From: an uncultured Clostridia bacterium
Lineage (GTDB): Bacteria > Bacillota > Clostridia > TANB77 > CAG-508
Assembly: GCA_934121875.1 (NCBI GenBank)
Contig: CAKOVG010000001.1
Span: 1 to 64,000 of the forward strand
Direction: 5' to 3'
Length of the DNA stretch: 64,000 nucleotides
Under the pieces are notes generated by a model. It did not search any database and had not been told where the DNA came from. It saw nothing but the letters and a program-made list of their open reading frames with translations. Each line of letters starts with the position of its first letter. Positions within the stretch are counted from its first letter, which is position 1. The position numbers were made by a program, and so were the translations under genes. Shown in pieces: positions 28,155 to 38,010 of this stretch.

Positions 28155-29096
28155 ATGAATACTAAAATTGAAGATAATTTAGATGTAATAGAAAAGAATT
28201 TACTAAAAACTATTGCTGATATTGAAAAAACCCCAATTGGTGCATATAACATTCGCGAAAATGGTAAGGGTATTGCAAGAAATACAACTGCCAATATTGA
28301 TATTGTTACAAAGCAAGACAAGCCTGGTATTGATATTATTATAAAGCCCAATACAAAAAATGAAAGTGTTCACATTCCAGTTATATTAACTGAGTCTGGT
28401 TTTAATGATATTGTATATAATGATTTTTATATTGGAGAGAATGCTGATGTAGTAATTGTGGCAGGTTGTGGAATTCATAATAGTTCTTGTGAAACTTCTG
28501 AGCATGATGGCATTCATACTTTTCATTTATCAAAAGGTTCTAAGGTAAAATATATTGAAAAACATTATGGTGAAGGTAATGGTACTGGAGATAGGATTTT
28601 GAACCCTCAAACCATTGTAAATCTCGATGAAGGTTCTTCTTTGGAAATGGAAACTGTACAAATTGAAGGTGTTTCTTCTACTGTTCGTGAAACCAAAGGT
28701 GAAATCGGTTCAAATGCAAATTTAGTAATTACAGAAAGAGTTATGACTTCTGGAAATCAAATTGCTAAAAGTATTTTTGATATTAATTTAAATGGTCAAA
28801 ATTCTAGTGTTCATGTTGCTTCTCGTGCTATTGCAAGAGATAAATCTGTTCAGGAATTTAATTCAAATGTTAGTGGTAATACTAAGTGCTTTGGTCATGT
28901 TGAATGTGATGCAATTATTATGGATAAAGCTCGAGTTATATCAACCCCAAAAGTTATAGCAAATGATGTTGACGCAAGTTTGCTTCATGAAGCTGCTATT
29001 GGCAAAATTGCTGGAGAGCAACTTATCAAACTTATGACTCTTGGTCTTACAGAGAAAGAAGCTGAAGAACAAATTATAAATGGATTTTTAAAATAA
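28155..29096 (+). CDS. SufB/SufD-family scaffold protein of a minimal SUF pair
   Basis: This protein pairs with SufC to build Fe-S clusters. The 313-residue protein is shorter than SufB (about 460) and holds the right-handed beta-helix core (GIHNSSCETSEHDGIHTFHL, ... SSVHVASRAIARDKSVQEFNSNVSG) plus the C-terminal DASLLHEAAIGKIAGEQL helix typical of the family. A two-gene SufC-plus-single-SufB/D arrangement is known as the SMS (SUF-like minimal system) class in anaerobes and archaea. A terminator follows directly. Which name (smsB) applies is inferred. Confidence 0.85.
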   Translation: MNTKIEDNLDVIEKNLLKTIADIEKTPIGAYNIRENGKGIARNTTANIDIVTKQDKPGIDIIIKPNTKNESVHIPVILTESGFNDIVYNDFYIGENADVVIVAGCGIHNSSCETSEHDGIHTFHLSKGSKVKYIEKHYGEGNGTGDRILNPQTIVNLDEGSSLEMETVQIEGVSSTVRETKGEIGSNANLVITERVMTSGNQIAKSIFDINLNGQNSSVHVASRAIARDKSVQEFNSNVSGNTKCFGHVECDAIIMDKARVISTPKVIANDVDASLLHEAAIGKIAGEQLIKLMTLGLTEKEAEEQIINGFLK

Positions 29097-29108
29097 GGAA
29101 AATAACTT

Positions 29109-29152
29109 TTACAATAAAAAACGGATTTTTAAAAATCCGTTTTTTATTGTAA
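29109..29152. terminator. Bidirectional terminator after the suf pair and GH15 gene
   Basis: A perfect stem of about 18 bp (AAAAAACGGATTTTT with its complement) has A- and T-tracts on both sides. It serves the plus-strand suf pair and the convergent GH15 gene, whose 3' end lies inside it. Confidence 0.9.
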
Positions 29153-31081
29153 GTTTATAAACATTGCATGTGCCCAAGCTAAACCATTTACCCAAGCTGG
29201 TGTCATTGTTTTATTATCTACTTGTTCTGCTATAAAGCCATGTTCATTTGCTGAATTAACAACAAATTCAATACACTCATTTGCCTTTCTTTTTTCTCCT
29301 GCTTTTTGATAATACATTGCCATCCATAAAGTTGCTATTGTCCATGGATTCTTGCCCTCACAATAGTTGTCATTTTCATATCTTAGGTAACCACCTGTAT
29401 ATGTTCTTAATGTCATATTTATTTTCTCTATTGTATTTAGTATCTTCTTCTCTTTTGGAGAAAATATTTGGAATGGTGTTACAAGCCCTAGTAGGCTTAT
29501 ATCCGTTTTTTCGTCTTTTAAATTTCTTGTAAATGTCTTAGTAGTTTCATTGTACAAGTTACTTGAAATATATTTTTTTATTTCTTGATTATATTTTTTT
29601 ATAGTACTTTCTAATTTGTTCATTGCTTCTACTTTTAATCTATTATTTGGCTCATATTCAGGTTTCAATATAGCCTGAATTTCTGTTATTGCATTAAATG
29701 CTGAAAATATACAAGCTAATGAATATAAATGTATTCCTTCACTTTCTTCCCATAAATCATAGCTATCTGGTAATTTATTTCTGTCTTCTGTGTGATAGGT
29801 AGCCTCAATTTCGTTTTTTACAATATCTGATTTATCCTTTGTTCCTAATATGTTGTCCATATACATACATAAAAATTTAGTTGCCTTTTCACACATTTTA
29901 TATGTGTCTTTTAAAAATTTCACATCTTTTGTTGCTTTATAGTGCTCATAAACTCCAAAAATTACACTTGCGGTTTCGTCTATTTGGTATCCCCAGCATG
30001 GTGCTAACCTTTTATCTGTGTAAAATCTTTGTTCCCACATACCGTTTTTGCTTTGTGTGTCTTTACAAAATATTTTATAAAATTTTTCTGTTTCTTTTGT
30101 CATTTTTACACTATCTAATGCTTTTGTAATGAACACTGCATCTCTTGGCCAACAATAACTATATCTTCCACATTTGTTCATATCTTCGTCAACTTCTACT
30201 GCTGCTGATATTCCTCCTGTTTCTTGATTTATTAGTAGCGGAAATAGCAAAATGCTTCTTTTATAAATTTGATTAAATTTTTTGTTCATTGAATTTGTTT
30301 CTGGCTTTAGTGCTGTTCCAATGTGATCTTTTACATATTTTTTCCAGAATTTTTCTATTACTTGCTCTTCTTTTTTTATGTCCATTTTCTTAATTTCTAT
30401 TAGTTCTTTGTTTAATTCTTCTTCGGTTATTGGCTCATTTTTTTTGAAATACAAATATATGGTTAATTCCTTTTTTTCATTTGGTTTTAAACAGCCAATA
30501 TCATAGCTTATACTAGAATCACAAGACATTCCAATATAGTCTTTACCGCTTATTACTCCACTTGATATGTTTTCTTTTGTATTGTTTATTTGATAACTTA
30601 AAAATGGCTTGTCTGAAAATGTATACATTGTGTAATCATGGCAAAATTGAATTAAAGTATTGTTTTTAACTTCTCCACATACCATGTTATTATAATCAGT
30701 TAGAAGTTTTGAATGTATTAAAAAGCTCACATTTAACTCTATATTATTTTTGTTTTCAAACTCATACTTTTTTACTAGCACAGATTTTTTTAGCAAAGCA
30801 AAGTCAGTTTGTTTTATATTTAATTCAAAATATTTATTTGTAATTTCAGTATGTAAAACATTAGTGTCTTCTGTATAATATTGATTATATTGATTGTTTA
30901 CATCCTCGTTCAAATATATTATATTTGAGTCATTTATTTTCACTCCAGTTTTGAATTCATCTATCCAACTTCTAAAGTCAGGAAATGGGTACATTACTCT
31001 TAGCAATTCCCCATTTTTAGTATAACTAGCAGTAATATTTTTACCACCTATTATAGCATCATTGTTATATTTTGCTTTCAT
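29144..31081 (-). CDS. GH15-family glycoside hydrolase (glucoamylase-like)
   Basis: GH15 enzymes release glucose from alpha-glucans or trehalose by inversion. The 645-residue protein has an N-terminal beta-sandwich domain (YPFPDFRSWIDEF) and a helical (alpha/alpha)6 barrel with RYSYCWPRDAVFITKALD (the conserved WPRD segment), WEQRFYTDKRLAPCWGYQIDET, a central LWEESEGIHLYSLA (catalytic Glu candidate), and a C-terminal TYTGGYLRYENDNYCEGKNPWTIATLWMA (second catalytic region). No signal peptide is evident, so it may act on cytoplasmic glycogen or oligosaccharides. It stands beside the metallohydrolase gene with 13 bases between, without other sugar genes. Confidence 0.85.
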   Translation of the reverse strand: MKAKYNNDAIIGGKNITASYTKNGELLRVMYPFPDFRSWIDEFKTGVKINDSNIIYLNEDVNNQYNQYYTEDTNVLHTEITNKYFELNIKQTDFALLKKSVLVKKYEFENKNNIELNVSFLIHSKLLTDYNNMVCGEVKNNTLIQFCHDYTMYTFSDKPFLSYQINNTKENISSGVISGKDYIGMSCDSSISYDIGCLKPNEKKELTIYLYFKKNEPITEEELNKELIEIKKMDIKKEEQVIEKFWKKYVKDHIGTALKPETNSMNKKFNQIYKRSILLFPLLINQETGGISAAVEVDEDMNKCGRYSYCWPRDAVFITKALDSVKMTKETEKFYKIFCKDTQSKNGMWEQRFYTDKRLAPCWGYQIDETASVIFGVYEHYKATKDVKFLKDTYKMCEKATKFLCMYMDNILGTKDKSDIVKNEIEATYHTEDRNKLPDSYDLWEESEGIHLYSLACIFSAFNAITEIQAILKPEYEPNNRLKVEAMNKLESTIKKYNQEIKKYISSNLYNETTKTFTRNLKDEKTDISLLGLVTPFQIFSPKEKKILNTIEKINMTLRTYTGGYLRYENDNYCEGKNPWTIATLWMAMYYQKAGEKRKANECIEFVVNSANEHGFIAEQVDNKTMTPAWVNGLAWAHAMFINLQ

Positions 31082-31094
31082 TAGTTTTCCCTCT

Positions 31095-32744
31095 TTAATT
31101 TTTTTCTACTATTCTTACAATTTGTTCTTCTATTTCTTTTAAACGTAATTTTAATAAGCTTATTTCATCTTCATTATCATCTTTAGACAAGTAATCTTCT
31201 TTAACTATAGTTTCCATATCATTTAATTCATTTTTTAATAATTTTATTTTTTCTAGTACTTCTCTTTTTGCAGATGATTTAATAGCTATTGGTGCTACAG
31301 TTTGTTCCATAGCTAAGCTATCATCTAATGTATATGTTTGGCCATATTCTGGAATTGTTACTTGTAAGCCTATTTCATCTACAATTTTAGTTTTCAATAT
31401 TTCTTGCCCTGCTGGTTCTCCATGTACCAAAAAGATGTGTTTTGGTTTTGTAATAAAAGAATAAATAAAGTTCATAAGCCATTCTTGATCAGCATGACCT
31501 GAATATCCTTCAATATATTCTATTCTTGCATTTACTGCAATTTCTTCTCCAAATATTTTTACTTTTTTCTCTCCATCTACTATTCTTCTTCCAAGTGTTC
31601 CTGGTGCCTGATATCCAACAAATAGAATAGTACTGCTAGGGTCCCATAAATGATGTTTTAAATGATGTTTTATTCTTCCAACTTCACACATACCACTAGC
31701 TGAAATAATTATTGAAGATTCATGTTTTTCATTTAGTGCTTTTGACTCATCTGCTGTTCTAGTAAACTGCAAGCCTGGAAATTCTAGTGGGTTATCTCCA
31801 CTTTCAATAACTGCCTGTGTTTCCTCGTCAAACAAATTTGCATTTTCTCTAAATACTTCTGTTGCTGAAATTGCAAGTGGGCTATCAACATATACAGGTG
31901 CTTTCATTAATGTTGCATATTTTTTCTTAAAGTCTTCACTATCTTGCATATCTTTTAGATTATTTAGTTCATACAAAATTTCTTGTGTTCTTCCAACTGC
32001 AAATGATGGTATAACAACTGTTCCACCCTTATCTAGTGTTTCAGAAACAATATTTAAAAACATGTTAGCCTTGTCGTCATTTCTCATATGCAATCTTCCA
32101 CCATAGGTTGATTCCATTACCAAGTAGTCTGCTGTTTCTATCATTGTTGGAGAAGATAAAAGTGGAATATCATTATTTCCTAAATCTCCTGTGAATACTG
32201 CTTTAGTTTCTTTTCCATCTTCTTTTATCCATACTTCGATAATTGATGAGCCAAGCATATGTCCTGCATCATTAAAACGCACATATATATTAGGGTCTAT
32301 TTCTATAATTTCATCATAATTTACTGGTTTAAAAATTTCCATTGTGTCTATTGCATCTTGTGCAGTGTATAAAGGTGGCAATGCCTCTTTACCCTCTCTC
32401 ATTCTTTTTCTGTTTCTCCACTCGATTTCTTGTTCTTGAATATGTCCACTATCTGGAAGCATTATAGAGCATAAATCTCTTGTTGCTTTTGTGGTTATTA
32501 CAGGTTTTCTGTATCCTTCCTTATATAACTTTGGAATTCTTCCTGAGTGATCTATATGTGCATGTGTTAATAACATAAAATCAATTTCATTTACATCATA
32601 TGCAAATGGTTCGTGGTTTTGCATTTCATCTCTATCTCCACCTTGATACATTCCACAATCCACTAAAAACTTTTTACCTGCTCCTTCTACTAAAAAGTTA
32701 GAACCTGTAACCATTTTGGTTGCACCTAAAAATGTTATTTTCAT
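31095..32744 (-). CDS. Beta-CASP metallo-beta-lactamase-fold protein
   Basis: The 549-residue protein has the MBL motif LTHAHIDHSGRIP, further metal motifs (AGHMLGSS; FTGDLGN), then a beta-CASP cap (VVIPSFAVGRTQEILYELN) and the C-terminal SGHADQEWL and LVHGEP motifs, followed by a charged helical tail (about 500-549). Relatives include CPSF-73-like RNA-processing nucleases. This type is widespread in Clostridia but its substrate is not established, so a nuclease role is inferred from the fold. It probably shares a transcript with the genes on either side. Confidence 0.85.
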   Translation of the reverse strand: MKITFLGATKMVTGSNFLVEGAGKKFLVDCGMYQGGDRDEMQNHEPFAYDVNEIDFMLLTHAHIDHSGRIPKLYKEGYRKPVITTKATRDLCSIMLPDSGHIQEQEIEWRNRKRMREGKEALPPLYTAQDAIDTMEIFKPVNYDEIIEIDPNIYVRFNDAGHMLGSSIIEVWIKEDGKETKAVFTGDLGNNDIPLLSSPTMIETADYLVMESTYGGRLHMRNDDKANMFLNIVSETLDKGGTVVIPSFAVGRTQEILYELNNLKDMQDSEDFKKKYATLMKAPVYVDSPLAISATEVFRENANLFDEETQAVIESGDNPLEFPGLQFTRTADESKALNEKHESSIIISASGMCEVGRIKHHLKHHLWDPSSTILFVGYQAPGTLGRRIVDGEKKVKIFGEEIAVNARIEYIEGYSGHADQEWLMNFIYSFITKPKHIFLVHGEPAGQEILKTKIVDEIGLQVTIPEYGQTYTLDDSLAMEQTVAPIAIKSSAKREVLEKIKLLKNELNDMETIVKEDYLSKDDNEDEISLLKLRLKEIEEQIVRIVEKN

Positions 32745-32756
32745 AAACTTCTCCTT

Positions 32757-34292
32757 TTAATCAAATAATTTAGTTTTTTTATTTAGCTTTATAGTTTTAT
32801 TACTATAAAGTTCTATTCTGTTTTCTAAGATATTAGTATCATAATATTCTATATATAGTTTTCCGTTTTCAATTTTTGTTTCTATTACCATATTGTTTAA
32901 ATCTATCATTTTGCTATCAAATATTCTACTTATAATTTCAAAATTTGCACCTTCATCTTTAGTAATATCTTCTATTGCATTTAATGTTCTTGCTTTTTCA
33001 TAAAGCACTCCTATCGTTTTTTGAAACTCATTACTAAGTATTGTTATTTCTTTTAAGCTTGTATTATTATCAATCATTAAAAATCTAAAGTATCTAAGTT
33101 CATAAATGTATTTTATTATTTCTTGTTTTATAGCTGTTTTAATTATTTTTATTCTAAAACATTCTAAAAATAAAACACATAATTTACATATTTCGCTTAT
33201 TTCATTTTTATTTGAATCTAAATTTAATGAATTTAATACATCACATTTTTTTGTTATTTCATCTTTACGTTTTATATACCCTTTTGGTTCTAGTAAAGCA
33301 TTATATTTTTTTATAGTATTTACATATTCCTGTCTTTCTATTTCAAGTTTATTTGTTAACTGTCTAACACTGAATATCTTATCTTTATTTGATAATTTAG
33401 AGTTTCTTTCATCATACTCTTTTTTTAATAATTCTTGGTTATTCATTAACCTATCTATTTTTTCAATTTCTCTTGTAATTTTCTTTTTTTCTTCTGTAAG
33501 TTTTTCTAAATACTTTTCTTTATTTTCTAATTTTTCTAATTCAATTTGAGTTTTAGTTTGTAAATTCTTCCAAAATTTCAATTCTTCATTATCTCTTTTT
33601 GCATTTTGCTCTATTGCAGTTTTACAAAATATTTTTATAATTTGATTTGCTCTTTTTTCCCCAAAATCTTCGGACAACTTATTTTGCATTAGCATTAGGT
33701 AATCTGCTAACTTGCTACTATTATTTATCCATTCTTTTACAAAATTATACCCTAGTAAATATATTATTACCTGAAATACTACATTTATTGTTTTGTTTTC
33801 AATATCTTTTGAAGATATATCCCAAGACCAGCCATTAAAATCTCTAATAACTTCTAATTCATTCATTAAGTTAGCATTGTTTAAAAAGTAACTAATTGAA
33901 GGCTCTAATATATTTTCTTCTGCTGCTAGGCTAATTTTTTCTTGTCCTATTTGTAATATACCTTTTAATAATGTAAGTTCATTTCCTAAAGCTATTATAC
34001 TTCCATTTTCTTTATCTATTTTAACTTCTTGTTCTGAATTATTAGTGCTAATAATATCGTTGCATTTTTTATCAATTATATTTATTATTTTATCTAAAAA
34101 TTCTCCTTTTTCACATACTTGTACTTTTGTTTTTTCGTAGTCATTGTATGAATTTTCTATTTTGTAAAGCATACTTAAAAGAAGATTTTTAGTGTTAGTT
34201 GAAAAATTTTTCTTCTCTAAAACCTTCTCTAAGCTATTTGTATAATCTTTAATATGAATTTTTCGTAATATATTTTCTGTTTTTCTTTTCAT
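32757..34292 (-). CDS. Unknown coiled-coil protein between ftsK and the metallohydrolase
   Basis: I do not recognise this 511-residue protein. It has no signal peptide or membrane segment. A helical N-terminal region (to about 240) is followed by long Lys/Glu-rich coiled-coil stretches (about 245-345, e.g. KLTEEKKKITREIEKIDRL), and the C-terminus ends with strand-rich sequence (MVIETKIENGKLYIEYYDT). ATG 34292 lies five bases after AAGGA; ATG 34295 is too close. It has 15 bases to ftsK and 12 to the metallohydrolase gene, so it belongs to their operon and may serve chromosome or RNA handling. Confidence 0.75.
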   Translation of the reverse strand: MKRKTENILRKIHIKDYTNSLEKVLEKKNFSTNTKNLLLSMLYKIENSYNDYEKTKVQVCEKGEFLDKIINIIDKKCNDIISTNNSEQEVKIDKENGSIIALGNELTLLKGILQIGQEKISLAAEENILEPSISYFLNNANLMNELEVIRDFNGWSWDISSKDIENKTINVVFQVIIYLLGYNFVKEWINNSSKLADYLMLMQNKLSEDFGEKRANQIIKIFCKTAIEQNAKRDNEELKFWKNLQTKTQIELEKLENKEKYLEKLTEEKKKITREIEKIDRLMNNQELLKKEYDERNSKLSNKDKIFSVRQLTNKLEIERQEYVNTIKKYNALLEPKGYIKRKDEITKKCDVLNSLNLDSNKNEISEICKLCVLFLECFRIKIIKTAIKQEIIKYIYELRYFRFLMIDNNTSLKEITILSNEFQKTIGVLYEKARTLNAIEDITKDEGANFEIISRIFDSKMIDLNNMVIETKIENGKLYIEYYDTNILENRIELYSNKTIKLNKKTKLFD

Positions 34293-34307
34293 CATATTCC
34301 TTCTTAT

Positions 34308-36665
34308 TTATTCTTCTGTATTTTCTGTTGTTGACATTTTTAGTTCTTGCCATCTTTCTTTAGACATAAGTACTTCACGAGGTTTGCTACCTTGATATCC
34401 TGATATAACACCTCTTTCTTCCATCTGATCAATTATTCTTCCTGCTCTTGCATATCCTACTTTAAATCTTCTTTGAATAAATGAGGTAGATGCTTGCCTT
34501 GTGTCTACAACTGTGTCTATTGCCTCCATTAGTAAAGGGTCAGTTCCATCGTCATCTGCTGATTGTTCAGCTTCTAAATCTTTTTCTGTTTTGTTTGCAT
34601 TTTCAATTTGCTCTATTATATCCTCATTGTATTTAACTTCGCCATTTGCTTTTATGAAATCTACTATTTTTTCTACTTCTTTGTCTGATACAAATGCGCC
34701 CTGTACCCTAGTAGGCTTTGGAGCTCCTGCTGGGTAGAAAAGCATATCTCCTTTTCCAAGTAGTTTTTCTGCTCCAACCATATCTAGTATAGTTCTTGAA
34801 TCTATTTGTGAAGATACTGCAAATGAAATTCTTGATGGTATATTAGCTTTGATAATACCTGTGATAACATCTACAGATGGTCTTTGTGTGGCAATTACTA
34901 AGTGCATACCTGCTGCTCTTGCTTTTTGCGCCAAACGACAAATTGAATCTTCTACATCTTTTGATGCAACCATCATTAAGTCTGCAAGCTCGTCTATAAT
35001 AATTACTATTTGAGGTAATATTCCTGTATCTTCTTGTTTAGATATTTCATTATACCCTTTAATATCTCTAACACCTTTTTGTGCAAATATTTGATATCGA
35101 TTTTCCATTTCTTGTACAGCCCATGCTAGTGCTCCTGCTGCTTTTTTAGGATCTGTAACTACTGGTATTAATAAATGTGGTATTCCATTATATACAGAAA
35201 GTTCAACTACTTTTGGATCTACCATTAAAAGTTTTACTTCATTTGGTTTTGCTTTATATAGTATACTTGAAATCAAAGTATTTATACATACGCTTTTACC
35301 AGAACCTGTTGCACCAGCTATTAGTACGTGTGGCATTTTTGCTATATCTGTTACTACTGGTTCTCCTGCAACATCTTTGCCTAGACCAAATGCTAGTTTA
35401 GATTTGTGGTCCTTAAAATTTGTTGATTCTATTATTTCTCTAAAATGTACTACTTCATTTTCTTTATTTGGAATTTCAATTCCTACAGCTTGTTTTCCTG
35501 GTATTGGTGCTTCAATACGAATACTTTCTGCTGCTAAATTAAGTGCAATATCATCTGATAAATTTGCAATTTTACTAACTCTTACACCTTCTGCTGGTTT
35601 TAATTCATATCTTGTAATTGCTGGACCTACAGACACATTTTCAACTTTGGCTGATACCCCAAAACTATATAATGTTTTTTGCAATCTAGCCGCTGTATCC
35701 ATTACAGCTTTTTTTCCACCTTTACTTGTTTTCTTTTCAGGTTCTGCTAGTAATTCTGCTGGTGGAAATTCATAGTTTTCATCTTCTTCTGTAATAGTAT
35801 GTTCTAGTTGTAGCACTTCTTTTGTTTTATCTTCTTTTTGTTCTTCAACTTGTTTAAACAAGTTGGCATCCACTACTTCTGGTGAAGACTCTTCTTCCTT
35901 CTTTTTACCAAAGAAAGGTATTGCTAAGTCATCATGACTATATTTTTTCTTTTCATGTTTTTCATCTTTATCATTTATATTTATTGTTAATTGATCATCA
36001 AATTGAGACGCTAATTTTATTGCATCTTCCTCTTCTCTTAATTTTTTAATTTTTTTATCTTCTTTTATAATTGTATCTTTTTCATAGGAATGCTTGCTTT
36101 TTCTTTCTTTACGTTTTTCTTCTTTTCTTTCTTGTAGTTCATCTAATAAATTGCTAATCATTTCTGCTGGTTTAATTCCAAACATAAACACAAGTAAAAT
36201 TACAGCTATACCTATTGTTGCAATTATTGCTCCTACATTTCCTAATGCCTTAATTAGTGGAACTGCAATTATTGCTCCTATTGCTCCTCCATCTGTGTAT
36301 TGCTCAGTAGTTCCATTTTCATAAGCATTTTTTATTATACTACTAAAATTACTGTCTACTTGTAAGTTGCCATTTATAATGCTGAAAAATGCTGCTATAC
36401 ATAGCAAAAATATTCCATACTGAATTAGTTTATGTGTCATGTATTCTTTATCATTATGAGTCATGTATATTGCAATTAGCAAAGTTCCAATTGGAATAAT
36501 ATACTTTATAAACCCCATAACTCCACCTAGCATAGGACTTAATACTTGTCCAACACTTCCTGATTTACCATATATCAAAATCATTAATAATATGCTAAGT
36601 ACAACTAGCCCCACTACTGCAATATTTATATCTAATTGATTTTTCTTTTTTTTTCTCTTTGCCAC
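34308..36665 (-). CDS. ftsK: DNA translocase FtsK/SpoIIIE
   Basis: This membrane-anchored motor pumps chromosomal DNA through the division or sporulation septum. The 785-residue protein has four N-terminal membrane segments (within about 15-180), a charged linker, and a motor domain with Walker A AGATGSGKSVCIN and Walker B IVIIIDELADLMM. It ends with the winged-helix gamma domain (TSFIQRRFKVGYARAGRIIDQMEERG), which reads KOPS/SRS sites. In spore formers one paralogue (SpoIIIE) packs the forespore; length and the linker do not tell which this is. Last before the next gene's terminator-type hairpin. Confidence 0.96.
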   Translation of the reverse strand: MAKRKKKKNQLDINIAVVGLVVLSILLMILIYGKSGSVGQVLSPMLGGVMGFIKYIIPIGTLLIAIYMTHNDKEYMTHKLIQYGIFLLCIAAFFSIINGNLQVDSNFSSIIKNAYENGTTEQYTDGGAIGAIIAVPLIKALGNVGAIIATIGIAVILLVFMFGIKPAEMISNLLDELQERKEEKRKERKSKHSYEKDTIIKEDKKIKKLREEEDAIKLASQFDDQLTININDKDEKHEKKKYSHDDLAIPFFGKKKEEESSPEVVDANLFKQVEEQKEDKTKEVLQLEHTITEEDENYEFPPAELLAEPEKKTSKGGKKAVMDTAARLQKTLYSFGVSAKVENVSVGPAITRYELKPAEGVRVSKIANLSDDIALNLAAESIRIEAPIPGKQAVGIEIPNKENEVVHFREIIESTNFKDHKSKLAFGLGKDVAGEPVVTDIAKMPHVLIAGATGSGKSVCINTLISSILYKAKPNEVKLLMVDPKVVELSVYNGIPHLLIPVVTDPKKAAGALAWAVQEMENRYQIFAQKGVRDIKGYNEISKQEDTGILPQIVIIIDELADLMMVASKDVEDSICRLAQKARAAGMHLVIATQRPSVDVITGIIKANIPSRISFAVSSQIDSRTILDMVGAEKLLGKGDMLFYPAGAPKPTRVQGAFVSDKEVEKIVDFIKANGEVKYNEDIIEQIENANKTEKDLEAEQSADDDGTDPLLMEAIDTVVDTRQASTSFIQRRFKVGYARAGRIIDQMEERGVISGYQGSKPREVLMSKERWQELKMSTTENTEE

Positions 36666-36695
36666 TTTTCATTCTCCTTTAATACAACAATAAGA

Positions 36696-36720
36696 GCCAG
36701 ACCTCACAAGATGTCTGACC
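36696..36720 (-). terminator. Hairpin after the coiled-coil ATPase-like gene
   Basis: GGTCAGACATC and its near-complement GAGGTCTGGC form a stem on the minus strand, before TTATTGTTGT. A weak terminator between the 36.7-kb gene and ftsK. Confidence 0.55.
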
Positions 36721-36731
36721 CTTCAAAATCA

Positions 36732-37169
36732 TTATTTAAGTTCTTTTCTGTTGTTTTGAATTACCTTCATTGCATCTTGAAGCGCAACCTCAATACCAGC
36801 TAATACACTGTCTGCATATTCTTTTGTTCCTTTTGATATTTCTCTTGACATTTCATTGGCTGTTTCTATGATTTCTACTTTTTTCTCATATGCTTTTCTT
36901 GTAATTTCATGTTCATCAATCATAGAAATAATTCTATTTTCTGCTTCTTTAATTATTTCATCAGCCTCATTTTGAGCTTCTACTAAAATTCTTTGTCTTT
37001 CTTCTTTAACCCATTTGGCTTGTTTTAATTCTTCTGGTAGTTTCAACCTAATTTCTTTAATTATATCTAAAATTTCTTCTTTATCTACCACACATTTACC
37101 AGAAAAAGGTACACTTCTGCTTTTTTCAAGCATATCTTCTAAAGTTTCTAATAAGGTGAATATTTCCAT
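36732..37169 (-). CDS. Coiled-coil protein resembling ATPase subunit B/H
   Basis: The 145-residue protein is helical and highly charged (VKEERQRILVEAQNEADEII ... NRIISMIDEHEITRKAYEKK). Such proteins are often annotated as V-type ATPase subunit H or as ATPase because of their F0-b-like coiled coil. No ATP synthase genes are nearby. It follows rsmD by five bases, an arrangement that recurs in Clostridia, where coaD usually comes next. Its middle also resembles DivIVA-like coiled coils. The function is unknown. Confidence 0.75.
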   Translation of the reverse strand: MEIFTLLETLEDMLEKSRSVPFSGKCVVDKEEILDIIKEIRLKLPEELKQAKWVKEERQRILVEAQNEADEIIKEAENRIISMIDEHEITRKAYEKKVEIIETANEMSREISKGTKEYADSVLAGIEVALQDAMKVIQNNRKELK

Positions 37170-37174
37170 TGTTT

Positions 37175-37756
37175 TTAACCCCTTTCAGTGCTATTATATG
37201 CACTTTTTGCTAAGAATATAAGACTTACTCTTCCATATTTTCTTATATCTAATATTTCTACATTTATTTTTTCAAGTTCGAGTAGTTCTCGTTTCTCATC
37301 ATCGGTTTCTATGATTATATTTCCCTCTTCTTTTAGTAAATTAAGTGATATAATTTTTTTTACAGCATCAACCGCAATATTGGCTTGATATGGTGGGTCT
37401 ATATAAACAAAATCAAATTGTAAGTTTTGGCTATGTAATAATTCTAGTGTTTTTTTATAATCCTTGTATATTACTGTTGCTTTACTATCTAACTTTGTTT
37501 TTTGTAAGTTGCTGTATATCATTTTAATTGCAACAGGATTTTTTTCACACAAATATGCTTTTTCTGCTCCCCTGCTTAAAAATTCAATTGCTATTGCTCC
37601 ACTTCCTGAAAATAAGTCTAAAATAGTTGAATTTTGTATTTTAGTTTGAATAATATTAAATACTGATTCTTTTACCCTGTCTAGTGTTGGCCTTGTTGAA
37701 AGGCTTTCAATTGAATTTAATTTAGTTCCTCTTGCTATTCCACTTATTACTCTCAT
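37175..37756 (-). CDS. rsmD: 16S rRNA (guanine966-N2)-methyltransferase RsmD
   Basis: RsmD methylates G966 of 16S rRNA. The 193-residue protein opens MRVISGIARGTKLNSIE ... TRPTLDRVKESVFNII, has the SAM motif ILDLFSGSGAIAIEFLSRGA, and the catalytic DPPY (FVYIDPPYQAN). It starts a two-gene unit with the coiled-coil protein. The 254 bases upstream are AT-rich and hold the divIVA terminator. Confidence 0.95.
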   Translation of the reverse strand: MRVISGIARGTKLNSIESLSTRPTLDRVKESVFNIIQTKIQNSTILDLFSGSGAIAIEFLSRGAEKAYLCEKNPVAIKMIYSNLQKTKLDSKATVIYKDYKKTLELLHSQNLQFDFVYIDPPYQANIAVDAVKKIISLNLLKEEGNIIIETDDEKRELLELEKINVEILDIRKYGRVSLIFLAKSAYNSTERG

Positions 37757-37936
37757 AGTACCTCTATAATGATATACATATTTTATATTTTTTTACCAAT
37801 ATGTCAATGCTTTTAACACAAATGTAATATTATTTTAATGCAATTGTAATAATGTCAAATTTTTGTAATATTGCATTTGTATTATATATTAAATTATGTT
37901 AAATGTAAAGTATTTTTTTAAATCTTGCAAACGAAA

Positions 37937-37968
37937 AATACTAGCATATTTAAATATATGCTAGTATT
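37937..37968 (-). terminator. divIVA terminator
   Basis: A stem AATACTAGCATAT/ATATGCTAGTATT is followed by a T-run on the minus strand, 43 bases past divIVA. Confidence 0.85.
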
Positions 37969-38010
37969 ACAGACTGTTAACAAAGTATAACATATTTTAT
38001 CACTTTATCT

